Positions 17,017-24,535 of a stretch of DNA of 64,000 bases are shown here, one piece after another. The notes under the pieces are model-generated. The model did not search any database. It was not told the DNA's origin and was given only the letters and a program-made list of their open reading frames with translations. Numbering within the stretch: position 1 is the stretch's first letter; each line of letters opens with the position of its first letter. The stretch is from Janthinobacterium agaricidamnosum (GTDB lineage: Bacteria > Pseudomonadota > Gammaproteobacteria > Burkholderiales > Burkholderiaceae_D), in NCBI RefSeq assembly GCF_003667705.1, contig NZ_CP033019.1, forward strand, positions 4,278,001 to 4,342,000. Direction: 5' to 3'. A program made the translations under genes and the position numbers.

Positions 17017-18003
17017 TCACGCCGGCACCAGCGAGCCGCCCAGGCCCAGCTTTTGCAACTTGGCGCGCGTCTTTTCCGCGTCTTCGCGGCTGCCGAACGG
17101 TCCCACGCGCACGCGGATGCGCTCGCCCGCCGGACTGGAGACTTTCTGCGTGTACGACTTGATGCCCGCATCGCGCAGCTTGTCCTGCAATTCATCGACC
17201 TTGTCCTGCGTCGCCAGCGCCGCCACCTGCACCACGAACTTGCCGCTGCCGGCGTCGTGGGCCTTGTCTTGCGCTTTTTCTTGCGGCTTGTCTTGCGGCT
17301 TGCCTTCCAGGATGGCCAGCGCGCGCGCGGCATCGTCGGCCGATTGCGCCGGCTTGGCAGGCTTGGCCTCAGGCTTGGCTTCGGGCTTTACTTCATGCTT
17401 CGGTTCAGGCTTGGGCTCGTGTTTCGGCTCCGGCTTGGCTTCATGCTTCGGCTCGGGTTTAGGTTCCGGTTTCGGCTCCACCTTGACAGGCTTCGGTTCG
17501 GGCTTGGGTTCGGGTTTCGGCTCCACATAGGCCGGCTTGACCGGTACAGGCTGGGCGGCGGCCAGCACGGGGGCCGGCGTCGGCTTGGCCGCAGGCGGCA
17601 GCGGCGCGTCGACGATTTCCTCGGACTGGTCCAGGCCATTCGATGCGGCCTGGACCGGAACGGCCGGCACAGGCGCCGGTGCAGGCGCCACCTTTTCCTT
17701 CGACGGAATGTCGATGGCGATATCGTTGAACGGTGCTTTCGGCTCCGAATCGAGCAGCATCGGCAAGCCGACGGCGACGCCCAGGGCCAGGGCGACGGCC
17801 CCGACCAGGCGGCGGCGTGCGCGCTTTTTTTCAGGCAAGACCGGATCCGGTGCTTTCTTGCCGCCACGGCGCGATCCGCCGCCACCCGAGGTGTTGGCGG
17901 CGCGCTTGCGGGTCGGCGACTGTGCTTCGCCAGGGACATAAAAGCCGCTGTCTTCGCCAGAGGATTCTTGCTTGTTTTTAAACAGTTTCGAGAACAAGCC
18001 CAT
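17017..18003 (-). CDS. SPOR-domain cell-division-type membrane protein (DedD-like)
   Basis: A bitopic inner-membrane protein of 328 residues. A cytoplasmic basic part (KKRARRR) precedes one membrane helix (LVGAVALALGVAVGLPMLL) around residues 65-90. The periplasmic part includes a long Lys-Pro-Glu-rich stretch around residues 165-220 (repeats of KPEPKP and KPEPKHE) and ends in a C-terminal SPOR domain (GKFVVQVAALATQDKVDELQ to the end). SPOR domains bind denuded septal glycan, so a role at the division site, like E. coli DedD, is likely. It lies between folC and cvpA in the same run. Confidence 0.88.
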   Translation of the reverse strand: MGLFSKLFKNKQESSGEDSGFYVPGEAQSPTRKRAANTSGGGGSRRGGKKAPDPVLPEKKRARRRLVGAVALALGVAVGLPMLLDSEPKAPFNDIAIDIPSKEKVAPAPAPVPAVPVQAASNGLDQSEEIVDAPLPPAAKPTPAPVLAAAQPVPVKPAYVEPKPEPKPEPKPVKVEPKPEPKPEPKHEAKPEPKHEPKPEPKHEVKPEAKPEAKPAKPAQSADDAARALAILEGKPQDKPQEKAQDKAHDAGSGKFVVQVAALATQDKVDELQDKLRDAGIKSYTQKVSSPAGERIRVRVGPFGSREDAEKTRAKLQKLGLGGSLVPA

Positions 18004-18027
18004 GCGTGATTTTCAGTCGAGTGCGTT

Positions 18028-19326
18028 TCAGTGAAGTGAGGATTTTCGGGCCTTCATCACGCCTGCAACGGTGAGGAAAGAACCAAAGACCACAATTCTA
18101 TCATTCTCACCGGCCCGGCTCATTGCATTTGCAAAAGCTTGTGCCGGATCATCGAAAATAGACACAGTATGTTCGCTGCTGTCGGGCTTATCTTCGAGCA
18201 TGATCTGCACCTTGGCGGCCAGCTCGGAAGCCGTGGCCGCGCGCGGCGAAGGCAGGCCCGTCAGGCACCAGTGGTCAACGTGTTCACTCATCGCGGCCAG
18301 CACGCCATCGATATCCTTGTCGTGCATGGAACCGAATACGGCATAGGTGTACGGGTGGAAACCCATATTACCGAGGTTCTGGTTCAGCGCCGACGCAGCG
18401 TGGGGGTTGTGCGCCACGTCGAGGATCACGCTGGGGCGACCAGGCAAGACCTGGAAGCGGCCCGGCAGTTCCACCGTCACGAGGCCAGTGCGCACTTCCT
18501 GCGCGCCCACGGGCAGTTTCAGCTTCAGCACTTCCAGCGCGGCCAGCACGGCCGTCGCATTGAGGATCTGGTTGGCGCCGCGCAAGCTCGGGTAGGCCAG
18601 CGAATTGCGGCGCTGCTCGCGCCCGCCGTAGTTCCACTGCTGCTTGTCGCCCGAATAGTTGAAATCGCGGCCCATCAGCCACAGGTCGGCGCCGATGGCC
18701 TCGGCATGGTCGATCAACGATTGCGGCGGCACGGGGTCGCTGCAGATGGCCGCCTTGCCCGGACGGAAGATGCCCGCCTTTTCAAAGCCGATCGCTTCGC
18801 GCGTGTCGCCCAGGTAATCCGTGTGGTCGATATCGACGCTGGTGACGATGGCCACGTCCGCGTCGATCACGTTGACGGCATCCAGGCGCCCGCCCAGGCC
18901 CACTTCCAGGATGGCCACGTCCAGGTTGGCTTGCGACAGCAGATGCAAAATCGCCAAGGTGGTGAATTCGAAATAGGTGAGCGGCGTATCGCCGCGCACG
19001 GCTTCGACGGCCTGGAAGCTGGCGACGAGCTGCTCGTCGCTGGCCATCTCGCCCAGCACGCGCGCGCGCTCGTTAAAATCGAGGAAATGCGGCTTGATGT
19101 ACAAGCCCACTTTGTAGCCGGCACGCAACAACACGGATTCCAGCATGGCGCAGGTGGAGCCCTTGCCATTCGTGCCCGCCACCATGATCACGGGGCAAGT
19201 AAAAGCGAGCTGCATGCGCGCCTTGACGGCTTGCACGCGGTCCAGGCCCATGTTGATCTGGGTTTCCGAATGGCGGGTTTCCAGCATGGCGAGCCAGTCC
19301 GGCAATGACGTAGGGAGGTTTTGCAT
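18028..19326 (-). CDS. folC: bifunctional folylpolyglutamate/dihydrofolate synthase
   Basis: FolC adds glutamate to dihydropteroate and to folates in the cytoplasm. It is a Mur-ligase-family protein with the P-loop VAGTNGKGSTCAML, the folate-loop region ARVLGEM, the Lys/Asp motif TSVDIDHTDYLGDT and the C-terminal domain (VILDVAHNPHAASALNQNL). ATG 19326 (MQNLPTSLPDWLAMLE) is chosen over a ten-codon longer frame because the family N-terminus begins there. It follows accD with a 108-bp gap that holds a REP-like palindrome. Confidence 0.97.
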   Translation of the reverse strand: MQNLPTSLPDWLAMLETRHSETQINMGLDRVQAVKARMQLAFTCPVIMVAGTNGKGSTCAMLESVLLRAGYKVGLYIKPHFLDFNERARVLGEMASDEQLVASFQAVEAVRGDTPLTYFEFTTLAILHLLSQANLDVAILEVGLGGRLDAVNVIDADVAIVTSVDIDHTDYLGDTREAIGFEKAGIFRPGKAAICSDPVPPQSLIDHAEAIGADLWLMGRDFNYSGDKQQWNYGGREQRRNSLAYPSLRGANQILNATAVLAALEVLKLKLPVGAQEVRTGLVTVELPGRFQVLPGRPSVILDVAHNPHAASALNQNLGNMGFHPYTYAVFGSMHDKDIDGVLAAMSEHVDHWCLTGLPSPRAATASELAAKVQIMLEDKPDSSEHTVSIFDDPAQAFANAMSRAGENDRIVVFGSFLTVAGVMKARKSSLH

Positions 19327-19390
19327 GGGAGACTTCTTGAAGGATGCGATGCGCAAGGCGCAGAAGAGATATAACGAGGCAGGACGATGT

Positions 19391-19422
19391 AGGTCGGGTT
19401 AGGCCAAAGGCCGTAACCCGAC
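19391..19422 (-). repeat. REP-like palindrome in the accD-folC gap
   Basis: GTCGGGTTAGGCC and its near-complement GGCCGTAACCCGAC flank AAA and form a stem of about 13 bp with one mismatch. The pattern (A/T)GGTCGG(G/A)TTAG...CGTAA(C/T)CCGAC is familiar as a dispersed repeat in many Proteobacteria. There is no T-run, so a simple terminator is less likely. Confidence 0.55.
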
Positions 19423-19434
19423 GCCAGCGGTAAA

Positions 19435-20307
19435 TTAAGCCAGCACTTCAACAGCCTGGTTTTGCAACAAGGCCAGCAGACGGGCAATTTCTTCGCGCAT
19501 CTTGCGGCGGTCGACGATCATGTCGACGGCGCCCTTGGTGACGAGGAACTCGGCGCGCTGGAAGCCTTCCGGCAGTTTTTCGCGCACGGTGTTTTCAATC
19601 ACGCGCGGGCCGGCAAAGCCGATCAGCGCTTTCGGTTCGGCAATGACCACGTCGCCCATGAAGGCGAACGAGGCGGACACGCCGCCCATGGTCGGGTCGG
19701 TCAGCACGCTGATGAATGGCAATTTCTTTTCCGACAGCTTGGTCAGCATGGCCGTGGTTTTCGCCATCTGCATCAGCGACAGCAAGCCTTCCTGCATGCG
19801 CGCGCCACCGGTGGCGGTGATGCAAATGAACGGCACTTTCTGTTCCAGCGCGATCTGCGCGCCGCGCACGAAGCGCTCGCCCACGACCGAGCCCATGGAG
19901 CCGCCCATGAATTCGAATTCGAAGCACGCCACGACTACTGGCAGGCTCATGATGGCGCCGCCCATGACGACCATCGCATCCGTCTCGCCCGTCGCTTCCA
20001 TGGCGGACTTCAGGCGATCCGGGTATTTCTTGCTGTCTTTGAACTTCAGGGTATCGACGGGCAGGATTTCCTGGCCGATTTCATAGCGGCCGCCCGCGTC
20101 GAGCAGGCTGTCGAGGCGTTCACGCGCGCGGATGCGCATGTGATGGTCGCATTTCGGGCACACGTGCAAATTCGATTCCAGGTCCGTACGGTACAGCACG
20201 GCTTCGCACGACGGGCACTTGACCCACAGGCCTTCCGGCATGGTCTTGCGCGCGGCCGCATCAGAACGCTGGATGCGCGGTGGCAGCAGTTTTTCCAACC
20301 AACTCAT
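19435..20307 (-). CDS. accD: acetyl-CoA carboxylase carboxyltransferase subunit beta
   Basis: Beta subunit of the carboxyltransferase that makes malonyl-CoA for fatty acid synthesis. The N-terminal four-Cys zinc ribbon is intact (C31, C34, C50 and C53: [21 protein letters not shown]). The crotonase-fold domain follows with [29 protein letters not shown] and the oxyanion-hole region [11 protein letters not shown]. The 290 residues are full length. The accD-folC order downstream of trpA is standard in this group. Confidence 0.98.
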   Translation of the reverse strand: MSWLEKLLPPRIQRSDAAARKTMPEGLWVKCPSCEAVLYRTDLESNLHVCPKCDHHMRIRARERLDSLLDAGGRYEIGQEILPVDTLKFKDSKKYPDRLKSAMEATGETDAMVVMGGAIMSLPVVVACFEFEFMGGSMGSVVGERFVRGAQIALEQKVPFICITATGGARMQEGLLSLMQMAKTTAMLTKLSEKKLPFISVLTDPTMGGVSASFAFMGDVVIAEPKALIGFAGPRVIENTVREKLPEGFQRAEFLVTKGAVDMIVDRRKMREEIARLLALLQNQAVEVLA

Positions 20308-20395
20308 ATTTTCTCCTTGGGCCCTTGTAGGGGTAGCGTCGGTGGACGCCCCCGGCAGACGGTCAACGGCAACGCCCCGCGGGGCGCCACCAAAA

Positions 20396-20423
20396 ATTTT
20401 ATCTATTGCACAATAACAGGCAA
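20396..20423 (-). promoter_or_regulatory. possible sigma-70 promoter of accD
   Basis: On the reverse strand TTGCCT and TAAAAT are separated by 16 bp, upstream of the accD start by about 90 bp. It suggests that accD can be transcribed independently of the trp genes. Confidence 0.35.
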
Positions 20424-20504
20424 ATCAGTGGCCGAAGTGTAGCCGTTTATCGCCGGGCTGTCGAACTTTGCCGCCAACGCATCTTGCGTAAACGGCAAGC
20501 TTGC

Positions 20505-21302
20505 TCAGGCGTCCAGTGCGGCGCGGATGCCTGCCGTAAAGCTGCGCACGGCGTCGACGGCGCCACCTTCCGGGGCATTTTCAATTTCCTGGATGATGCG
20601 GCTGCCGATCACGACGGCATCGGCCACCTTGGCGACGGCCTTGGCCGTGGCGCCATCGCGGATGCCGAAGCCCACGCCGATGGGTAATTTTACATGCTGG
20701 CGGATGGCCGCGAGGCGCTCCGCCACCTGTTCCGTATCAATGTTGCCGGCGCCCGTGACGCCCTTGAGCGACACGTAATAGCTGAAACCGCCGCCAACCT
20801 TGGCCACTTGCGCGATGCGCTCTTCGGTCGAAGTGGGCGCCAGCAGGAAAATCAGGTCGAGGCCCGCTGCGCGCATGGCGGCGCCGAACTCCTCGCACTC
20901 TTCCGGCGGATAGTCGACGACGATGGCGCCATCGGCGCCGGCCGCTTGCGCTGCTGCAATGAAGGCGGCGCTGCCGATGCGCTCGATGGGATTGGCGTAC
21001 CCCATCAGCACCACGGGCGTCGTCTGGTTCGTTTCACGGAACTGGCGCACGTAGCCGAACACGTCGTGGATGCCGACATTGAATTTCAAGGCCCGTTCGC
21101 AGGCGCGCTGGATGACGGGGCCTTCGGCCATGGGGTCGGAAAACGGCACGCCCAGCTCCAGAATGTCGGCGCCGCCCTCGACGAGCGCGTGCATCAGCGG
21201 CAAGGTGGCGTCAGGGCCGGGGTCGCCGGCGGTGATGAAGGTGACCAGGGCGGTCTTGTTGTTGGATTTTAATTGGGCGAAGGTAGTGGCGATACGGGAC
21301 AT
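20505..21302 (-). CDS. trpA: tryptophan synthase alpha chain
   Basis: Alpha subunit that cleaves indole-3-glycerol phosphate and passes indole to TrpB. A TIM barrel of 265 residues with the catalytic Glu and Asp in [19 protein letters not shown], plus [24 protein letters not shown] and [16 protein letters not shown]. It follows trpB by 99 bp, longer than usual; the gap contains a 27-bp palindrome. Confidence 0.98.
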   Translation of the reverse strand: MSRIATTFAQLKSNNKTALVTFITAGDPGPDATLPLMHALVEGGADILELGVPFSDPMAEGPVIQRACERALKFNVGIHDVFGYVRQFRETNQTTPVVLMGYANPIERIGSAAFIAAAQAAGADGAIVVDYPPEECEEFGAAMRAAGLDLIFLLAPTSTEERIAQVAKVGGGFSYYVSLKGVTGAGNIDTEQVAERLAAIRQHVKLPIGVGFGIRDGATAKAVAKVADAVVIGSRIIQEIENAPEGGAVDAVRSFTAGIRAALDA

Positions 21303-21358
21303 GGTGAGCTTTCGTGGTGATGGATAGAGGAAGTAATTTCAACCCAGGAGCAAAGACC

Positions 21359-21385
21359 GGGGTCGGACCCTGAGGGTCCGACCCC
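21359..21385. repeat. 27-bp GGGGTCNGACCC palindrome in the trpB-trpA gap
   Basis: Perfect 12-bp arms GGGGTCGGACCC/GGGTCCGACCCC separated by TGA. The same design, differing in one base pair and the loop, occurs at 30409-30435 in the leuC-leuD gap. It could act as a REP element or as an mRNA stem-loop inside the operon. Confidence 0.7.
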
Positions 21386-21401
21386 AGCCGTTATTGGGGT
21401 C

Positions 21402-22652
21402 TCAGGAGAAATTGAGCCCCATGCGCTCCGCCACGGTATGCATGTCCTTGTCGCCACGGCCCGACAGGTTGGCCAGCACGATCTGGTCTTTCGGCAAGGT
21501 GGCCGCCAGCTTGGCCGCGTAGGCCAGCGCGTGCGACGATTCCAGGGCCGGGATGATGCCTTCGATATGGCAACAGTCGTGGAAAGCCTGCAGCGCCTCG
21601 TCATCGGTGATCGACACGTATTGCGCGCGGCCGGAATCTTTCAGCCACGCGTGTTCCGGACCCACGCCCGGATAGTCGAGGCCGGCCGAGACGGAATGCG
21701 TCTCGATGATCTGGCCGTTGTCATCCTGCAGCAGATAGGTGCGGTTGCCGTGCAGCACGCCCGGGAAGCCGGCCGTCAGCGAAGCCGAATGCTTGCCCGT
21801 GTCCAGCCCTTCACCAGCCGCTTCCACGCCGATCAGTTTGACCTCTTTCTGGTCGATATACGGGTAAAAGATGCCCATGGCGTTCGAGCCGCCGCCGATG
21901 CAGGCCAGCACGTAGTCGGGCTGGCGGCCCGTCATTTCCGGCATCTGCACCAGACATTCCTCGCCGATCACGGACTGGAAGTCGCGCACCATCATCGGGT
22001 AAGGATGGGGGCCGGCCACGGTGCCGATAATATAAAAGGTATTCTCGATGTTGGTGACCCAATCGCGCATGGCTTCGTTCAGCGCATCCTTGAGGGTCTT
22101 CGAACCCGATTCGACGGGCACGACGGTCGCGCCCAGCAATTTCATGCGGTACACGTTCTGCGCCTGGCGCTTGACGTCTTCGCTGCCCATGTAGACCACG
22201 CATTCGAGGCCGAAGCGCGCGCAGATGGTGGCCGTGGCCACACCGTGCTGGCCGGCGCCCGTCTCGGCGATGATGCGCGGCTTGCCCATGCGCTTGGCCA
22301 GCAGGGCCTGGCCGATCACGTTGTTGATCTTGTGCGCGCCCGTGTGGTTCAAGTCTTCGCGCTTGAAGTAGATTTGCGCGCCGCCCGCCATCTCGGACCA
22401 GCGCTTGGCGTGGTATATGGGCGAGGGACGGCCGACGAAGTGTTTCAGCTCGTAGCGGAATTCTTCGAGGAATTCCGGGTCCGCGCTGTAGCGCGCATAG
22501 GCGTCTTTCAGTTCGGCCAGTGCATGCGTGAGCGTTTCGGCAACGAAGGAGCCGCCGTACGGGCCGAAGTGGCCGCGCAGGTCGGGAAACGGGTAATCGG
22601 TAGCGTGGAACAATGCGGCGGCTGCGCCGGGCGAGTTGGTGTGGTCATTCAT
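21402..22652 (-). CDS. trpB: tryptophan synthase beta chain
   Basis: PLP enzyme that condenses indole with serine to make tryptophan. PLP Lys lies in [10 protein letters not shown], the phosphate-binding Gly loop in [12 protein letters not shown], and the substrate loop in [19 protein letters not shown] 22652 (MNDHTNSPG) is chosen; the longer frame upstream is a shadow of trpF. The first codons overlap the last codons of trpF by 8 nt (ATGAATGA), so the two are translationally coupled. Confidence 0.98.
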   Translation of the reverse strand: MNDHTNSPGAAAALFHATDYPFPDLRGHFGPYGGSFVAETLTHALAELKDAYARYSADPEFLEEFRYELKHFVGRPSPIYHAKRWSEMAGGAQIYFKREDLNHTGAHKINNVIGQALLAKRMGKPRIIAETGAGQHGVATATICARFGLECVVYMGSEDVKRQAQNVYRMKLLGATVVPVESGSKTLKDALNEAMRDWVTNIENTFYIIGTVAGPHPYPMMVRDFQSVIGEECLVQMPEMTGRQPDYVLACIGGGSNAMGIFYPYIDQKEVKLIGVEAAGEGLDTGKHSASLTAGFPGVLHGNRTYLLQDDNGQIIETHSVSAGLDYPGVGPEHAWLKDSGRAQYVSITDDEALQAFHDCCHIEGIIPALESSHALAYAAKLAATLPKDQIVLANLSGRGDKDMHTVAERMGLNFS

Positions 22653-23328
22653 GGTGGTTTCCTCTGGCAATGATGGCATCGGCATCCCCCACCGCGGCGA
22701 TGAACGCGCGGACTCGGGATGCGTCCTTGATGCCCTTGGACGCTTCGACACCACTGCTGATGTCGACGGCGTAAGGGCGCACGCGCACCACTGCGTCAGT
22801 CGCGTTTTGTACGCTCAAGCCACCACTTAAAACGACCCGAGGCGCGAGTTCTTCTGGAATGAGGGACCAATCGAATACCTTTCCTGCACCGCCGTAGGCA
22901 TCCACATAGGTATCGAGCAAGAGGCTCGAAAACAAGGGGCTGGCGGCGCGATAGCGCTGTTCGTATTCTAGCAAATCTTCAAAGCGGGTGTCGGGTTTGA
23001 CGCGGAACACTTGCGTAAACGGCGTATTCACGGCGCCGGCGAGCGCCGCGCTGTGTTCGGGCGTCTCGTCGCCATGAAATTGCAGCAGAGATAAAGGCGC
23101 CACGGCCCTGGTGGCCCGCACCTCCTCCACGGTGGCATTGACGAACAGGCCCACCGTCGTCACGTAGGGCGGCATGGCGGCGATCAGGCTGGCGGCCTGC
23201 CCGGGCGTCACGTAACGGGGGCTTTTCGGATAAAACACGAAACCGATGGCGTCGGCGCCCGCCGCCACGACAGCCTGGATGTCTTCGACGCGGGTCAGGC
23301 CGCAGATCTTGATGCGTGTGCGTGGCAT
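22645..23328 (-). CDS. trpF: phosphoribosylanthranilate isomerase
   Basis: TrpF isomerises phosphoribosylanthranilate to CdRP, the third step after chorismate. The TIM barrel of 227 residues opens with [16 protein letters not shown] (catalytic Cys) and shows [26 protein letters not shown] (catalytic Asp region) and [16 protein letters not shown]. It follows truA by 22 nt and overlaps trpB by 8 nt, the common betaproteobacterial order truA-trpF-trpB-trpA. Confidence 0.97.
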   Translation of the reverse strand: MPRTRIKICGLTRVEDIQAVVAAGADAIGFVFYPKSPRYVTPGQAASLIAAMPPYVTTVGLFVNATVEEVRATRAVAPLSLLQFHGDETPEHSAALAGAVNTPFTQVFRVKPDTRFEDLLEYEQRYRAASPLFSSLLLDTYVDAYGGAGKVFDWSLIPEELAPRVVLSGGLSVQNATDAVVRVRPYAVDISSGVEASKGIKDASRVRAFIAAVGDADAIIARGNHHE

Positions 23329-23350
23329 GGCTATCCTTTATTGATGCAGA

Positions 23351-24181
23351 TCAAAACCAGGGCAAGGCGCTGCTGCTGTCTTGCGGCAAGGCCCATTTCG
23401 GATCGTAATCGATCTGTGCCAGGTACAGGCCGTCCGGCATGAAGGTGGGCGCCGCCGCGTGGCGGTCCTTACTTTCCAGCAAATGCCCGAGCCAGTCGGG
23501 CTTTTCTCGTCCCGTGCCGATGTAGACGAGCGAACCGACCAGGTTGCGCACCATGTGGTGCAGGAAGGCATTGGCCGTAATCGTAAAAATCACGCAATCG
23601 CCGCGCCGCTCGATACGGATGTCATGCATCAGCTTGACGGGCGACTTGGCCTGGCATTGCGCGGCGCGAAACGCCGTGAAATCGTGCCAGCCCAAGAGCG
23701 GCTGCACGGCCTGGCGCATCAGTTCCACGTCCAGCGGACGGAAAAAGAAACCGGCGCGCCCCTCCACCAGCGGCGAACGGGTGGCGTTGTTGTACAACAC
23801 ATAATGATAGGTGCGCGCGCGGGCGCTGAAACGGGCGTGGAAGTAGTCATTGACCGTCGGATCGCCGTCAAGTTCCTTGGCCCAGCGCACGGCGATCGAT
23901 TTGGGCAGGAAGGCGTTGACGCCGCGTACCCACGAGTGCACGTCGCGGTTCAGTTCCGTATCGAAATGCACGACTTGCTCAAGCGCATGCACGCCCGTAT
24001 CCGTGCGGCCGGCGCAAGTGGTGGCCAGGCGCACGCGGGCAAACTGTTCCAGCGCGTTTTCCAGCTGGTCCTGCACCGTCTGCCCGTCTTCCTGTTTCTG
24101 GTATCCATGCCAGGCCGTGCCGTCGTACTGCAGGCCGAGGACGATACGCTTCAATGGCGTTGCTGTCGTAATATTTTGCAT
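23351..24181 (-). CDS. truA: tRNA pseudouridine synthase A
   Basis: TruA converts uridines 38-40 in tRNA anticodon stem-loops to pseudouridine. The 276-residue protein begins with RIVLGLQYDGTAWHGYQKQ and has the catalytic Asp in CAGRTDTGVHALEQ. FRAAQCQAKSPVK, FLHHMVRNLVGSLV and PTFMPDGLYLAQIDYD complete the family pattern. ATG 24181 is chosen because upstream codons fall in the tandem repeat and are not conserved. Confidence 0.97.
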   Translation of the reverse strand: MQNITTATPLKRIVLGLQYDGTAWHGYQKQEDGQTVQDQLENALEQFARVRLATTCAGRTDTGVHALEQVVHFDTELNRDVHSWVRGVNAFLPKSIAVRWAKELDGDPTVNDYFHARFSARARTYHYVLYNNATRSPLVEGRAGFFFRPLDVELMRQAVQPLLGWHDFTAFRAAQCQAKSPVKLMHDIRIERRGDCVIFTITANAFLHHMVRNLVGSLVYIGTGREKPDWLGHLLESKDRHAAAPTFMPDGLYLAQIDYDPKWALPQDSSSALPWF

Positions 24182-24235
24182 CGAAGCATTATACCGGCGC
24201 AAAGGCGGCCCCGCCTCCCGACGACACCAGCGCCT

Positions 24236-24535
24236 GAGACGGCGTTCAGGGCCAGGCGCATGGTCGAAGACAGTACGAATAGTACGGCGAGGCCGTGCAA
24301 CGCAGCCATGGACGTCGTATCTGGTGCTGGAAAGCGAACGAGACGGCATTCAGGGCCAGGCGCATGGTCGAAGACAGTACGAATAGTACGGCGAGACCGT
24401 GCAACGCAGCCATGGACGTCGTATCAGGTGCTGGAAAGCGAACGAGACGGCGTTCAGGGCCAGGCGCGCGGTCGAAGACAGTACGAATAGTACGGCGAGA
24501 CCGTGCAACGCAGCCATGGACGTCGTATCAGGTGC
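24236..24535 (-). repeat. 104-bp tandem repeat, 2.9 copies, between fimV and truA
   Basis: Units start at 24236, 24340 and 24444 with an exact 104-bp period and only a few substitutions between copies. The last copy is truncated and abuts the fimV stop codon at 24536. Each unit holds AGACAGTACGAATAGTACGG, a GTAC-type palindrome, and GTGCAACGCAGCCATGG. The period is not a multiple of three, and the open frames in both directions look accidental. The whole stretch 24182-24535 holds no gene; the 54 bp next to truA are its leader. Confidence 0.9.

Noticed and set aside
24236..24535. A CRISPR-like array
   Set aside because: The three units are contiguous 104-bp copies with no unique spacers of constant length and no cas genes nearby.
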